A DNA stretch of 40,297 bases from Fontibacterium meridianamericanum. GTDB taxonomy: Bacteria > Pseudomonadota > Alphaproteobacteria > Pelagibacterales > Pelagibacteraceae. The first letter of the stretch is position 1, and each line of letters starts with the position of its first letter. The notes below the pieces were generated by a model. That model was not told the origin of the DNA. It searched no databases and saw nothing but the letters and a program-made list of their open reading frames with translations. A program made the position numbers and the translations under genes. The DNA lies in the NCBI GenBank assembly GCA_965235635.1, contig CBDDYR010000006.1, positions 1-40,297 of the forward strand. Direction: 5' to 3'. Positions 22,659 to 33,049 of this stretch are shown here, piece by piece.

Positions 22659-24780
22659 TTAATAGATTTCTCTCTTACCTACGTGATTTGCTGGGCTAAT
22701 TATTTTTTCTTCTTCCATTTGATCAATAATTCTAGCGGCTCTATTATAACCAATTCCAAGTTTTCTTTGTAAAAAACTAGTAGATGCTTTGCCTTCAGTT
22801 TTAATTATTTCAACTGCTTTATTATATAATTCATCTTTTCCTTCAGAGTTCAAAACTACTTCATCGTTTTCTTGTTCTTCAATTCTAGTTACTTCTTCAA
22901 TGTAGGTTGGTGAACCTTGAAGCCTTAAGAAGGTTGAAACTCTTTCTATTTCTTTTTCAGAAACATAAGGACCGTGAATTCTTATAATCCTGCTAGCTGA
23001 AGACATAAAAAGCATGTCGCCATTACCAAGTAATAATTCAGCGCCCTGCTCTCCTAATATAGTTCTGCTGTCTATCTTTGATGTTACTTGAAATGATATT
23101 CGAGTTGGAAAATTAGCTTTAATTGTACCTGTAATAACATCAACGCTTGGTCTTTGTGTTGCCATAACTATATGAATTCCAGCGGCTCTAGCCATCTGCG
23201 CAAGTCTTTGAATGTAGTTTTCAATTTCTTTGCCTGCAATCATCATTAAATCGGCCATTTCATCGACAATGACAACGATGTAAGGCATTTTTTTTCTAGT
23301 TTCTGAAGATGCTTTATCGTTAAATCCTGAAATATTTCTCACTCCAATCTCAGTCATTTCTCGATATCTTTTTTCCATTTCTTTAACGACCCATTTTAGA
23401 GCTGTTGTTGCTTTTTTAGGCTCAGTAATAACAGGAGTTAGTAGATGAGGAATTCCTTGATAAATAGAAAGTTCCAACATTTTTGGATCAATCATAATAA
23501 TTTTACAGTCATCAGGTTTGTGTCTGTAAAGAATTGATAGAATTAAAGTATTAATACAGACTGATTTTCCAGATCCTGTTGTGCCGGCAATTAAAAGATG
23601 TGGCATCGAAACTAAATCGCCAACAATTGGAAATCCTGAAATACTTTTTCCAAGTGTTATTGGAATTTTAATGTCTTTATTATTAAATTCTTTGCTAGAA
23701 ATTATTTCTTTTAAGGCAACATTTTCTCTTACTTTATTTGGTATTTCTATTCCTATGGTACTTTTGCCAGGAACAGTTGCGACTCTAGTTGATATAGAAC
23801 TAGTGTTACGGGCTATATCTTCAGAAAGATTTATAATTTTTGATGTTTTAATTCCTGCCGTAGGTTCAAATTCATATAAAGTGACAACAGGTCCAGCACT
23901 TACTCTTTTTATTTCACCTGAAATACTAAAATCTAAAAGTACATTTTCTAGAAATTTTGATTGAGTTTTATAACTTTCCTCATCTAATTGATTTTCAATT
24001 TTAACTGGATCATCAAGTAATTTTATTGGAGGAATTTTAAAGCTTGTAGATTTTTCAATCTTTGTATTTTCAAGAGGAAGTTGTTGTTGAGGAGAAATCT
24101 CTTGTATCGGCATTTCTTCTTGAGTTTTTTGAGTAATATTTTGTTGTTCAGGTGCATTAATGGCAATTTCTTCAGTATTTTTCTTTTTAATATAAATTTT
24201 AAATATTAATTTTGGAAAAAAAATTAATAAATGATTTATAGTTATAAATACTGCTTTCCATTCTTGAATATTTAATCCTGCACTCAAATAAAAACATATA
24301 AAAGATATGCATAAAAAAATAACTGAAAGATAAGTGCCAAAGGAATTATTTTTTATATTTAATTTTTCAGAAATAAAATTTGCAACAAAACCCCCAAAGC
24401 CATTATCAGGAAGCCAAAAACTTTGATCTATATTAATTGAAAAGAATAAAGCTCCAAAAATAATAGATAAAATTAAGAATAATAGTTTTATAGAGAAATT
24501 CTCAATTTTTTTTTTAAGTAATTAAATATCCACCCCAGATAATTAAATTAAGAAATATTAAAAAAGCTAGAATACCAAAGGCTTGTAGAAAAAAATCAGA
24601 GATATAATAAAAAAAAGAAAAGAATTTATTATGAATATTTTTATCTGAGGGAAATACATAGCTTATGTTGTTTGCTGAGTATGTTGTTAAGGAAATAAAA
24701 TACGCAACACCAGAAAAAATAGTTATTACACCAGCAAGCTCAATTAATTTTACTTTAATAAATGTTATTATTTTTTCCAT
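22659..24780 (-). CDS. ftsK: DNA translocase FtsK, with one frameshift in the membrane domain
   Basis: FtsK pumps chromosomal DNA at the septum and activates XerCD. The 5' part (24780-24514) encodes the first membrane spans. One extra base near 24515-24520, next to a run of ten A, shifts the frame; the other frame continues KIENFSIKLLFLIL... without a break into the 542-residue main body. That has the alpha/beta domains, Walker A GTTGSGKS, Walker B IIMIDPKM, and the C-terminal gamma winged helix (STSFLQRKLGIGYNRAARII) that reads KOPS sites. Restored length is about 706 residues. The frameshift is probably a sequence error. Confidence 0.93.
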
Positions 24781-24858
24781 ATTTTGCTTAGCGAATCACA
24801 ATTAAAACCTTTGTATCATTAATATTCAGTTGATAGAATTCCAAAGCAAAAGACAATC

Positions 24859-26034
24859 ATGCCTAACTCTCAAAAAATTTGTATTATTGGTTCTGGTCTC
24901 ACAGCTTTGACCATTGCTTATTTGTTATCAAAATTTAGATTGCAAATAGATATAGTTGAACAAGATCTTAATAAAAAAAAAATTAAGCCAACTAAGTTAG
25001 CATTAAGCAAACATTCGCTAGATCAATTATGTTTTTACGGACTAAAAGATATTAAAAAAAAATCTAATATCGTTAAGAATATTTATTTACATGACTCTTA
25101 TTCATCCATTAGCTTAAAACAAGATCTTCATTTTTCAGCATCTAATAAAAAAGAAGCATTAGCTTATATTATTGATGGTAATACTTTATTTTCTGACATT
25201 ATTAAAAAATTAAAGAGTTTAAAGAATATTAACATTATAAAGAAAGAAATATCATCAATTAATGATAATAAATTTTTTAAAGAAATTATCTTTAAAGATT
25301 TAAAAAAAGAAAATTATAATTTAATTATTTTTGCTTCTGTTCATAATCTTCTTTTCTTATCAAAATTTAAATTAAGAAAAGTTGCAGATAAATCCTATAA
25401 CGAACATGCATATGTTTTTAATTTACATCACAAAAAAATTATTAATAATTCTGCAAGACAATTTTTTTTAAAAGATGGCCCTTTAGCTTTTCTTCCGGTT
25501 TCAAGTACGGAGACTTCTGTAATTTGGTCTATAAAAAATAATTCAATGAATAGAAAATATGTAGCAAGCAAGAAGTGTTTATCAGAATTTTTTAATACTC
25601 ATTTTAAAGAATTATTTAATGAAATAATCTCTATCTCTGAAATTAATAAGTTTAATTTAAATTATACTTTTAATGAGTTAAAAGATTCAAAAAGAACCTT
25701 ACTATTTGGTGAGATAGCTAACAAAATTCATCCTATAGCTGGTCAAGGGTGGAATATGACCTTGAGAGATATATTTTCTCTAATTAAAGTCATTAAATAT
25801 TCTGAAAATTTAGGGCTAGAGATTGGCAATGATATTTTTATTAAAAAATATTTAGAAGAGACAAATTTAAACAATTATACATTTGCGACATTGATTGATG
25901 GTATTAGAAAAGTATTTGATATTAAGATCGATAGTTATGCCACTATAAGAAAGAATGCACTTTCCCATCTCGATAAGAATTTATTTCTTAAGAAGAATTT
26001 TATTAATATAGCCAATAAAGGTTTATTTATTTAA
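24859..26034 (+). CDS. UbiH/COQ6-type FAD monooxygenase (ubiquinone biosynthesis)
   Basis: A 391-residue flavoprotein hydroxylase. N-terminal FAD-binding Rossmann motif IIGSGLTALTIAYLL with DIVEQ at the end of the second strand. The second FAD motif, usually GDAAHxxHPxxGQG, here reads FGEIANKIHPIAGQGWNMTLRD, keeping HP-x-x-GQG but lacking GDAAH. The family hydroxylates the ubiquinone ring. It is divergent from ftsK with a 78-bp shared promoter region and convergent with ogt. Confidence 0.85.
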   Translation: MPNSQKICIIGSGLTALTIAYLLSKFRLQIDIVEQDLNKKKIKPTKLALSKHSLDQLCFYGLKDIKKKSNIVKNIYLHDSYSSISLKQDLHFSASNKKEALAYIIDGNTLFSDIIKKLKSLKNINIIKKEISSINDNKFFKEIIFKDLKKENYNLIIFASVHNLLFLSKFKLRKVADKSYNEHAYVFNLHHKKIINNSARQFFLKDGPLAFLPVSSTETSVIWSIKNNSMNRKYVASKKCLSEFFNTHFKELFNEIISISEINKFNLNYTFNELKDSKRTLLFGEIANKIHPIAGQGWNMTLRDIFSLIKVIKYSENLGLEIGNDIFIKKYLEETNLNNYTFATLIDGIRKVFDIKIDSYATIRKNALSHLDKNLFLKKNFINIANKGLFI

Positions 26035-26478
26035 TTCCTCAATTTTAAGTATTTTATTTTTCAAGTTGACCCCGTGCTTTGCTGAAAAACCACCTAATAA
26101 GCCATTGGATCTAATCACTCGATGACATGGAATAAAAAGTAATAACCTGTTTTGACCACAAATTTTTCCAACATGTCTTGGATGTATTTTTGTTTTTTTA
26201 GAAATAAAATTATAAGAGACAGTTTTTGCATAATGTATTTTTTTAATCTCATTCCAAACTTTTATTTGTATTTTTGATCCAAAAGTTTTTGTTTTGAAGT
26301 TAAATTTTTTAATTTTTTTATCTAAAAATTTTTTTATTTGATTTTTTACTCTTAGTAATTGAGGGCTACTTTTTTGTTTTGTTATTCTTTTAAAAGCAAT
26401 ATCAGTAATATAACCTTCATCTTCTATAACTGAAATAAAGCCTAGTTTTGTTTTAAAAGATAACTGGGAAGTTGACAT
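26023..26478 (-). CDS. ogt: Methylated-DNA-protein cysteine methyltransferase
   Basis: A 151-residue O6-alkylguanine-DNA alkyltransferase. Seen: VWNEIKKIHYAKTVSY, the helix-turn-helix HPRHVGKICGQN with its Arg finger, and the active site IPCHRVIRSNGLLGG with acceptor Cys118. The Ada-type N-terminal domain is absent. It overlaps the 3' end of the ubiH-like gene by 12 bases and is divergent from mnmE. Confidence 0.93.
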   Translation of the reverse strand: MSTSQLSFKTKLGFISVIEDEGYITDIAFKRITKQKSSPQLLRVKNQIKKFLDKKIKKFNFKTKTFGSKIQIKVWNEIKKIHYAKTVSYNFISKKTKIHPRHVGKICGQNRLLLFIPCHRVIRSNGLLGGFSAKHGVNLKNKILKIEELNK

Positions 26479-26509
26479 TTATATTAAAACTAAATCATAT
26501 CGTTTTTTT

Positions 26510-27835
26510 ATGTCAATATTCGCGTTAGCTACAGCACCGGGAACTTCAGGGTTGGCAGTTATTAGAGTTTCTGGAAAAGAGGCTTTTAAAGTAGCTAAAA
26601 CTCTAACTAAATTTAAAAAAATCAAGCCAAGAATTGCTAATTTTTCCTCATTTTATGACCATAAAAATCAAATTATTGATAAAGGAATTTTTATATTTTT
26701 TCCAAAACCCAATAGTTACACAGGAGATGATGTAGTTGAGTTTCATGTTCATGGAAGTAATGCTGTTATTAAATATTTTTTAAAAACCTTATCTAGTTTT
26801 AAGAACTGTAGATTAGCTAAACCAGGAGAGTTTACTAAAACTGCTCTACTTAATAAAAAAATCAACTTGTTACAGGCAGAGAGTTTAATTGATTTAATAA
26901 ATTCAGAAACAGAGCTTCAAAGAATTCAGGCTTTAAAAGTAATGAATGAGGACACAACAAAAGTTTACAATAATTTAAGAGATGAAATGATTAAAATACT
27001 CTCTGACTATGAGGCGGTTATTGATTTTTCCGATGATGAAGTAGGTGATAATGTCTTTTTAAATAATAGAGATAAGTTATTGAAAATAAATGATAAAATT
27101 AAAGAAATTATACACAAAGGTGAAAATTCAGAGAAAATTAGAGATGGATTTAAAGTTTCGATCGTAGGACCAACCAATTCTGGTAAATCATCCCTAATTA
27201 ATTGCCTAGCAAATAGGCAGGTGTCAATTGTTTCTAATATACCAGGAACAACTAGAGATCTGATTGAGATAAGTATTTTGTTAAATGGAAAATTAGTAAG
27301 ATTTTTTGATACTGCTGGTTTAAGAAAGTCAAAAAATATTCTTGAGAAGAAAGGAATTTCATTAACGAATAAAAATTTAAAGGATTCCGATTTAAAATTA
27401 TTTATTTTTGATCATACAAAAAAAATAGATAAAAAAATTTTAAATTTATACGATCAAAAATCAATTTTAGTTTTGAACAAAATTGACATTAAAAAACCAA
27501 ATAATTTTTCAGAGAATAAAATTTATAAACCAATTAGAATTTCAGTAAAAAAAAATATAGGCATCTCTACTCTTGTTAAAATAATTTCCAAAAAAATTGA
27601 TGATCACTTTAAAGTTAATGAGGACAATATAATTTCAAGAGAAAGACATAGAAAAAGCCTTGAAAATACAGTGTTTTTTATTGAAAAATGCCTTAATAAA
27701 AAATCTATTAATCAGATTGATTTAGCAGCAGAAGATTTAAGATTAGCTGTTAGGAATCTTGGAGAAATTGTTGGATATGTTAATGTTGAAGAATTATTAG
27801 ATAGAATCTTTAAAGATTTTTGTATCGGAAAATAG
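26510..27835 (+). CDS. mnmE: tRNA U34 modification GTPase MnmE (TrmE)
   Basis: A 441-residue protein. The N-terminal tetrahydrofolate-binding domain has APGTSGLAVIRVSG and YTGDDVVEFHVHGS. The G domain is inserted in the helical domain: G1 GPTNSGKS at 220-227, PGTTRD, DTAG and NKID. The C-terminus is CIGK, with the essential Cys438. With MnmG it makes cmnm5U34 in tRNAs. Start ATG 26510 lies 31 bases from divergent ogt. Confidence 0.97.
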   Translation: MSIFALATAPGTSGLAVIRVSGKEAFKVAKTLTKFKKIKPRIANFSSFYDHKNQIIDKGIFIFFPKPNSYTGDDVVEFHVHGSNAVIKYFLKTLSSFKNCRLAKPGEFTKTALLNKKINLLQAESLIDLINSETELQRIQALKVMNEDTTKVYNNLRDEMIKILSDYEAVIDFSDDEVGDNVFLNNRDKLLKINDKIKEIIHKGENSEKIRDGFKVSIVGPTNSGKSSLINCLANRQVSIVSNIPGTTRDLIEISILLNGKLVRFFDTAGLRKSKNILEKKGISLTNKNLKDSDLKLFIFDHTKKIDKKILNLYDQKSILVLNKIDIKKPNNFSENKIYKPIRISVKKNIGISTLVKIISKKIDDHFKVNEDNIISRERHRKSLENTVFFIEKCLNKKSINQIDLAAEDLRLAVRNLGEIVGYVNVEELLDRIFKDFCIGK

Positions 27836-27882
27836 TATAAAAATAACTTATCTTTTAAGTTAATGGGCTATATAAACCCCAT

Positions 27883-29751
27883 ATGAATTTAGACAAAAAT
27901 TTTGATGTAATCGTAATTGGAGCCGGACATGCGGGTTGTGAAGCCGCTGCCGCTGCTGCAAGATCAGGTGTTAATACTGCTCTTATTACAAATTCACTTG
28001 CCACAATTGGTGAAATGTCATGCAACCCTGCAATAGGTGGATTAGGAAAAGGTCATTTAGTTAGAGAAATTGATGCATTAGATGGAATTATGGGAATTGT
28101 TGCTGATCAATCTGGAATACAATTTAGATTATTAAATAGTAGTAGAGGCCATGCTGTGAGAGGACCAAGAACTCAATCTGACAGAGAACTTTATAAAAAA
28201 TATATGCAGAAATTGCTATTAAGTTATTGTAATTTAAGTCTTTTTTATGATCCTGTAACAAAGTTTGAATTTAGCAAAACTAAAATTGTTTCAATTGAAA
28301 CTAAGTCTGGAAATTCATTTTCAGCAAAAAAATTTATTTTAACAACGGGCACTTTTTTAAATGGCCTTATTCATATTGGCGATGAAAAGATTTCAGCAGG
28401 AAGAATAGATGAAAAACCAACCTTAGGATTAAGTGAGCAGTTAAAAAAATTAAATTTTAAAATTGGCAGATTGAAGACAGGCACCCCACCTAGACTTGAC
28501 GGAACAACTATTAATTACGAGACGCTAGAAATGCAAGAGGCTGATAAAAAACCTTTTTTCTTTTCTTATTTAACAAAAAAAATTAATGCAAAACAAATTT
28601 CTTGTGGGATGACTTATACTAATGACAAGGTTCATAAAATTATTGAAAAAAATTTGAATCGTAGCGCAATGTATTCTGGATCAATCAAAAGTGTTGGTCC
28701 TAGATATTGTCCTTCTATAGAAGACAAGATTGTAAAATTTAAAGATAAGCAGCGTCATCAAATTTTTTTAGAACCTGAGAGTCTTACGACCAACATAGTT
28801 TATCCAAATGGAATATCAACGTCTCTTCCAAAAGAAATTCAGCAAGAAATATTATTTAAAATCAATGGTTTAGAGAACGTTCGTATGATAAGACCAGGAT
28901 ATGCAATTGAGTATGATTATGTGTTTCCAACCGAGTTAGACTTTAGTCTTAAAACTAAAAAAATAGAAAATTTATATCTTGCAGGTCAAATAAATGGAAC
29001 AACAGGATATGAAGAGGCAGCTGCGCAAGGAATCGTGGCTGGTCTTAATGCTGCACAGTCAGTTAAAAATTTAGAACCAATTAAATTTGAGAGGTCACAG
29101 TCCTACATCGGAGTTATGATTGATGATTTGATTACTAAAGGCGTAAGTGAACCTTACAGAATGTTTACCTCTAGAGCCGAATATAGATTAACACTACGAG
29201 CTGATAATGCTGATTTAAGACTAACTCCTTTAGCCATCAAATATAATTTTATTTCTGAGATTAGGAAATCTAAATTTATCAATAAAATCAATGACTTAAG
29301 TGATTTTAAAACTATTTTATCTAATAAAATTGTTTCGCCTACTGTTTTAAAAAAAAGTGGAATTAAAATTTCTCAAGATGGAAGAAAAAAATCTCTTCTG
29401 CAGATTTTAAAATTTAAGGATGTAACTTTAGAAAAATTAAGATCTATTTTTTCTGACATACCAAAGTATGGCGATGAAATCGAAGATCTAATAAAGACAG
29501 AGTCTCATTATAGCGGTTATATTGAGCAACAAAAAAGAGACATAAGTATATTCGAGAAAGATGAAAACCTTATGATACCTAAAAACATTAATTATGATTT
29601 AATTTCTGGCCTTTCAAATGAGGTAAAACGTAAACTTAAGGATATAAAGCCTTTAACATTCGGTCAGGCTCTTAGAATAGACGGAGTAACCCCAGCTGCT
29701 ATTAATATATTGATGATTTATTGTAAAAATACACTTAAAAAGGCATCTTAA
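27883..29751 (+). CDS. mnmG: tRNA U34 carboxymethylaminomethyl synthase MnmG (GidA)
   Basis: A 622-residue FAD protein, partner of MnmE. Seen: IGAGHAGCEAAAAAARSG near residues 12-30, GEMSCNPAIGGLGKGHLVRE, the Cys-containing segments, TGTFLNGLIHIG, and the C-terminal helical domain that binds tRNA and MnmE. Full length. A small inverted repeat (AACTTA/TAAGTT, 27844-27860) lies between mnmE and mnmG. Confidence 0.97.
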   Translation: MNLDKNFDVIVIGAGHAGCEAAAAAARSGVNTALITNSLATIGEMSCNPAIGGLGKGHLVREIDALDGIMGIVADQSGIQFRLLNSSRGHAVRGPRTQSDRELYKKYMQKLLLSYCNLSLFYDPVTKFEFSKTKIVSIETKSGNSFSAKKFILTTGTFLNGLIHIGDEKISAGRIDEKPTLGLSEQLKKLNFKIGRLKTGTPPRLDGTTINYETLEMQEADKKPFFFSYLTKKINAKQISCGMTYTNDKVHKIIEKNLNRSAMYSGSIKSVGPRYCPSIEDKIVKFKDKQRHQIFLEPESLTTNIVYPNGISTSLPKEIQQEILFKINGLENVRMIRPGYAIEYDYVFPTELDFSLKTKKIENLYLAGQINGTTGYEEAAAQGIVAGLNAAQSVKNLEPIKFERSQSYIGVMIDDLITKGVSEPYRMFTSRAEYRLTLRADNADLRLTPLAIKYNFISEIRKSKFINKINDLSDFKTILSNKIVSPTVLKKSGIKISQDGRKKSLLQILKFKDVTLEKLRSIFSDIPKYGDEIEDLIKTESHYSGYIEQQKRDISIFEKDENLMIPKNINYDLISGLSNEVKRKLKDIKPLTFGQALRIDGVTPAAINILMIYCKNTLKKAS

Positions 29752-29756
29752 AATAT

Positions 29757-30386
29757 ATGGATATAGATGTTGAATTTTTTATAAAAAAATTCAATGTTTC
29801 ACGTGAAACAATAGAAAAATTAAAAAAATATAAAGATTTTCTATTAATAAGTAATAAATATCTAAATTTAATAGGAAAAACAACAGAAAATCAAATATTT
29901 ACAAGACATTTTGCAGATTCTGCTCAAATATATGATATAATTGAAGATAAATCAGAAATTATCGATTTGGGATCAGGAGCAGGATTTCCAGGTGTTTTAT
30001 TAAGAATATTAATGGATGATAAAAAAATTTCAGGAAATATTACATTAATTGATAAAAGTTCAAAAAAATGTAAATTTTTACAAGATTTGTCAGATAAATT
30101 GAGTTTAACTTTAAAGATAGCTAATTTAAAAATAGAAAATTATAAGTTCGATAAAATTTCAACAGTAGTTTCTAGGGCATTTAAAAAAACTATTGATACA
30201 ATAGACATTCTTTTGAAAAATAATGATAAAATTAGAAATATTATACTAATTAAGGGCAAAACTTATCAACAAGAACTAGAGGATGCGAAAAAAAAATATA
30301 CTTTTGATGTAGAAAAATTTAGAAGCATCACATCAGATGAATCTTATATTCTTAAAATTAATAATATTAGATCTAGTACAACTTAA
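29757..30386 (+). CDS. rsmG: 16S rRNA G527 N7-methyltransferase RsmG (GidB)
   Basis: A 209-residue SAM-dependent methyltransferase modifying G527 of 16S rRNA (E. coli numbering). Seen: SAM motif IDLGSGAGFPGVLLRI, LIDKSSKKCKFL and VVSRAFKK. Near the N-terminus FNVSRETIEK is encoded by a perfect parS palindrome, so the DNA does double duty. It is 5 bases from mnmG and 8 from parA. Confidence 0.95.
   Translation: MDIDVEFFIKKFNVSRETIEKLKKYKDFLLISNKYLNLIGKTTENQIFTRHFADSAQIYDIIEDKSEIIDLGSGAGFPGVLLRILMDDKKISGNITLIDKSSKKCKFLQDLSDKLSLTLKIANLKIENYKFDKISTVVSRAFKKTIDTIDILLKNNDKIRNIILIKGKTYQQELEDAKKKYTFDVEKFRSITSDESYILKINNIRSSTT
29795..29810. promoter_or_regulatory. parS: parS centromere site, perfect 16-bp palindrome
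   Basis: TGTTTCACGTGAAACA matches the universal ParB-binding consensus at every position. It lies in the 5' coding part of rsmG, about 600 bp upstream of parA and 1.4 kb upstream of parB. ParB nucleates here and spreads to form the partition complex. Its place near the predicted oriC fits the usual origin-proximal parS. Confidence 0.97.
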
Positions 30387-30394
30387 AGTTGTAA

Positions 30395-31195
30395 ATGCCT
30401 AGGATAATTTCTGTCATAAATCAGAAGGGTGGAGTTGGTAAGACTACCACAGCTATTAACTTAGCTGCAGGTCTTGCTCTTAAAAATTATAAAGTTTTGC
30501 TCATCGATCTTGATCCTCAGGGTAACGCTTCAACAGGAGTTGGTATTAATCAGAGCGAAAGAGAAAAATCTATTTATGATTTACTTATAAAAAAAGATTC
30601 TTTTTTTGAATGTATAAAAAAAACTAAAATAGAAAATTTAAGTATCATACCAGCAAATGCTGATTTGTCAGGACTTGAAACTGAAGTTGCAAATAATTCT
30701 CAAAAAGCTTTTTTATTAAAAAATATTATTGATGATCCAGCAAATAATTTAGAAAAAGAAAAATTTTCATACATTATAATTGATTGTCCACCATCTCTTA
30801 GTCTTCTTACAATTATGTCTTTGGTTATTTCTCATTCATTAGTTGTTCCATTGCAAACAGAGTTTTTTGCTTTGGAGGGTTTAAGTCAATTAGTAAAAAC
30901 AATAGAACGTATAAAAATTAATTTAAATCCAAATCTAGAAATTCAAGGCATAGTTCTAACAATGTATGATAAGCGAAATAAATTATGTGCTGATGTTGAG
31001 AAGGAAGGAAGAAATTTTTTTGGAAATAAAGTTTACAATACAAATATACCCCGAAATGTAAGAATCTCTGAGGCCCCATCATTTGGAATGCCAGTTATTT
31101 TATATGATAAATATTGTGCTGGCTCTTTAGCTTATAATCAATTTGTGGATGAATTTTTAACTAGAGAAAATTTAGAAGAAAAAAAAGTAGCATAA
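30395..31195 (+). CDS. parA: Chromosome partitioning ATPase ParA
   Basis: A 266-residue deviant Walker ATPase. Seen: KGGVGKTTTAINLA from residue 11 with the signature Lys, DLDPQGNASTGVG, IIDCPPSLSLLT, and PRNVRISEAPSFG near the C-terminus. It drives separation of ParB-parS complexes. Stop and parB start are adjacent (TAAATG). Confidence 0.97.
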   Translation: MPRIISVINQKGGVGKTTTAINLAAGLALKNYKVLLIDLDPQGNASTGVGINQSEREKSIYDLLIKKDSFFECIKKTKIENLSIIPANADLSGLETEVANNSQKAFLLKNIIDDPANNLEKEKFSYIIIDCPPSLSLLTIMSLVISHSLVVPLQTEFFALEGLSQLVKTIERIKINLNPNLEIQGIVLTMYDKRNKLCADVEKEGRNFFGNKVYNTNIPRNVRISEAPSFGMPVILYDKYCAGSLAYNQFVDEFLTRENLEEKKVA

Positions 31196-32062
31196 ATGAT
31201 TGGAAATAAATTTAAGGGTTTAGGAAAAGGTTTGTCAGCATTAATGGGGGATGTACCTCAGGAAAATATTCAAACGAAAAGTTCTTCAGAAAAAATTCCA
31301 ATACATTTTATATACGCAAATCCATCTCAACCAAGAAAAAATTTTAATCAAGAGCTGCTAAAAGAACTTTCAGAGTCAATTAAGGAACAAGGAATTATTC
31401 AACCAATATTAGTTAGAAAAAAATCAGAAGATAAATATGAAATTGTTGCAGGCGAAAGAAGATGGAGAGCAGCTCAACTTGCAAAAATTCATGAAGTTCC
31501 AGTTATTATTTTAAATATTGATGATAAGAAATCTTTAGAATTTGCAATACTAGAAAATATTCAAAGATCAGATTTAAACGGAATAGAAGAGGCTTTAGGT
31601 TATGATAATTTGGTAAGAAAATTTGCATATTCTCAAGAAGCTTTGTCAAAAATTTTAGGGAAAAGTAGAAGCCATATTGCTAACACACTTAGACTTGCTG
31701 GTTTACCTGAAGAGATAAAAAAAATGATTTCAGATGGATTATTAACCGCTGGGCACGCAAGATGTTTAGTTAATGTACCTGATAATATTAATCTTGCTAA
31801 AATAATTGTTAATAAGAATCTTTCTGTAAGGCAGGCTGAATTTTTAGTTAAAAAAGAACAAGTTTTTTCAAGCAAAAAAAAAATTCGAACAAATAATAAA
31901 GATACAAATATAAAATCTTTAGAAAGCGATCTTGAACTTTTGATGGGAATAAAAGTAGATATTAAAAATAAAAAGAGTAATTCAGGAGAGATTAAATTTT
32001 CTTATAAAAATCTTGATCAATTAAACAAAATTATTAGTGTTCTTAAGGGCTATTTTAGATAG
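31196..32062 (+). CDS. parB: Chromosome partitioning protein ParB
   Basis: A 288-residue ParB/Spo0J. Seen: N-terminal KGLGKGLSALMGD (ParA-interacting), IPIHFIYANPSQPRKNF, the CTPase motif GERRWRAAQLA, ENIQRSDLNGIEEA, and the helix-turn-helix LSKILGKSRSHIANTLRLAGLP that reads parS. The C-terminal dimer domain follows. The last 42 bases overlap the 3' end of convergent holA. Confidence 0.97.
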   Translation: MIGNKFKGLGKGLSALMGDVPQENIQTKSSSEKIPIHFIYANPSQPRKNFNQELLKELSESIKEQGIIQPILVRKKSEDKYEIVAGERRWRAAQLAKIHEVPVIILNIDDKKSLEFAILENIQRSDLNGIEEALGYDNLVRKFAYSQEALSKILGKSRSHIANTLRLAGLPEEIKKMISDGLLTAGHARCLVNVPDNINLAKIIVNKNLSVRQAEFLVKKEQVFSSKKKIRTNNKDTNIKSLESDLELLMGIKVDIKNKKSNSGEIKFSYKNLDQLNKIISVLKGYFR

Positions 32063-33044
32063 GTTTTGAGTTAAGAAATAATAAAATTGAGTATCTTGAT
32101 TTAGATCATTTCTTTTAAATTCAGTCTCAATAACATTTAAATTACTAAGAAATTTTTCAAGATTATTAGTATTCCAGATTTTTAAGATATTTTTTATTCT
32201 ATCTTTATCTTTCCAAAAAATAGGAGGTTTATATTTTTCAATTTTTTCATCTATTGAAAGATTTTTATTATTTTTTTGTATATCGAGAATTTTAATTATA
32301 AATGATCTAAGAATAATAATTATTTCTATAAAATTTTTTTCATAATTAGACATATTGGATATAAATTCATTAATATTTTTTTCATTTTTAGATAGTAAAA
32401 TATCAATAATTTCATCATTCTTCTTTAAATCTATATCAGTACAAATTTCTTCAATGACTTTGATCTGTAATTTTTTCTGAATTTTTAAAAAGATTTAACT
32501 TTTCTATTACTTCTTTAATCTTTGATCTTTTTAAAGACGAAGAATTAAGAATAATTTCACTTTGGGAATCTGATAATTGAATATTATTAATATGTAGTTG
32601 TTGTATAAGAAATTTTTTTATATCAAATTTAGTTTCTTGATAACAAGGAATGCAAATAGCTAATTTATCATATTCTCCAAATTGTCTTAATTTTGAATTT
32701 TTTGGAAGTATTTCAGAATTTAAAATGATGATGTTATCATTAATATTATTTTTTATTTTGCTAATAATTTCTAATATTTTGTCAGAGCAGTTCTTAATTA
32801 TTGAAATATTTTTATTATCATCAAATAGCGATCCATTTAGATAATGATTAATAATATTTTCTGGATTTTTTATTATATCTTCTTCAAAAAAAGATTTTGA
32901 AATTTTTTTTTCATCTATAAATTTAGAAACAATTTGTTGGTTTAAATCACTAATTAAATCTTGATTTTCTCCATACAAAAGAATTATTTTTTCTTTAAAA
33001 AAATCTTTTTTTTTTAGGCCTATCTCTTGTGATTTTAAGAGCAT
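32021..33044 (-). CDS. holA: DNA polymerase III delta subunit, broken by one single-base insertion
   Basis: HolA is the clamp-loader wrench that opens the sliding clamp. The 5' part (33044-32451) includes IILLYGENQDLISDLNQQIV at the N-terminus. One extra base at about 32459 creates the early stop; the other frame continues VIEEICTDIDLKKNDEIID into SNYEKNF and the C-terminal YKPPIFWKDKDRI segment. Restored length is 340 residues, normal for the family. The Walker residues are degenerate, as expected for delta. It follows lptE by 5 bases. Confidence 0.85.
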
Positions 33045-33049
33045 TTAAA

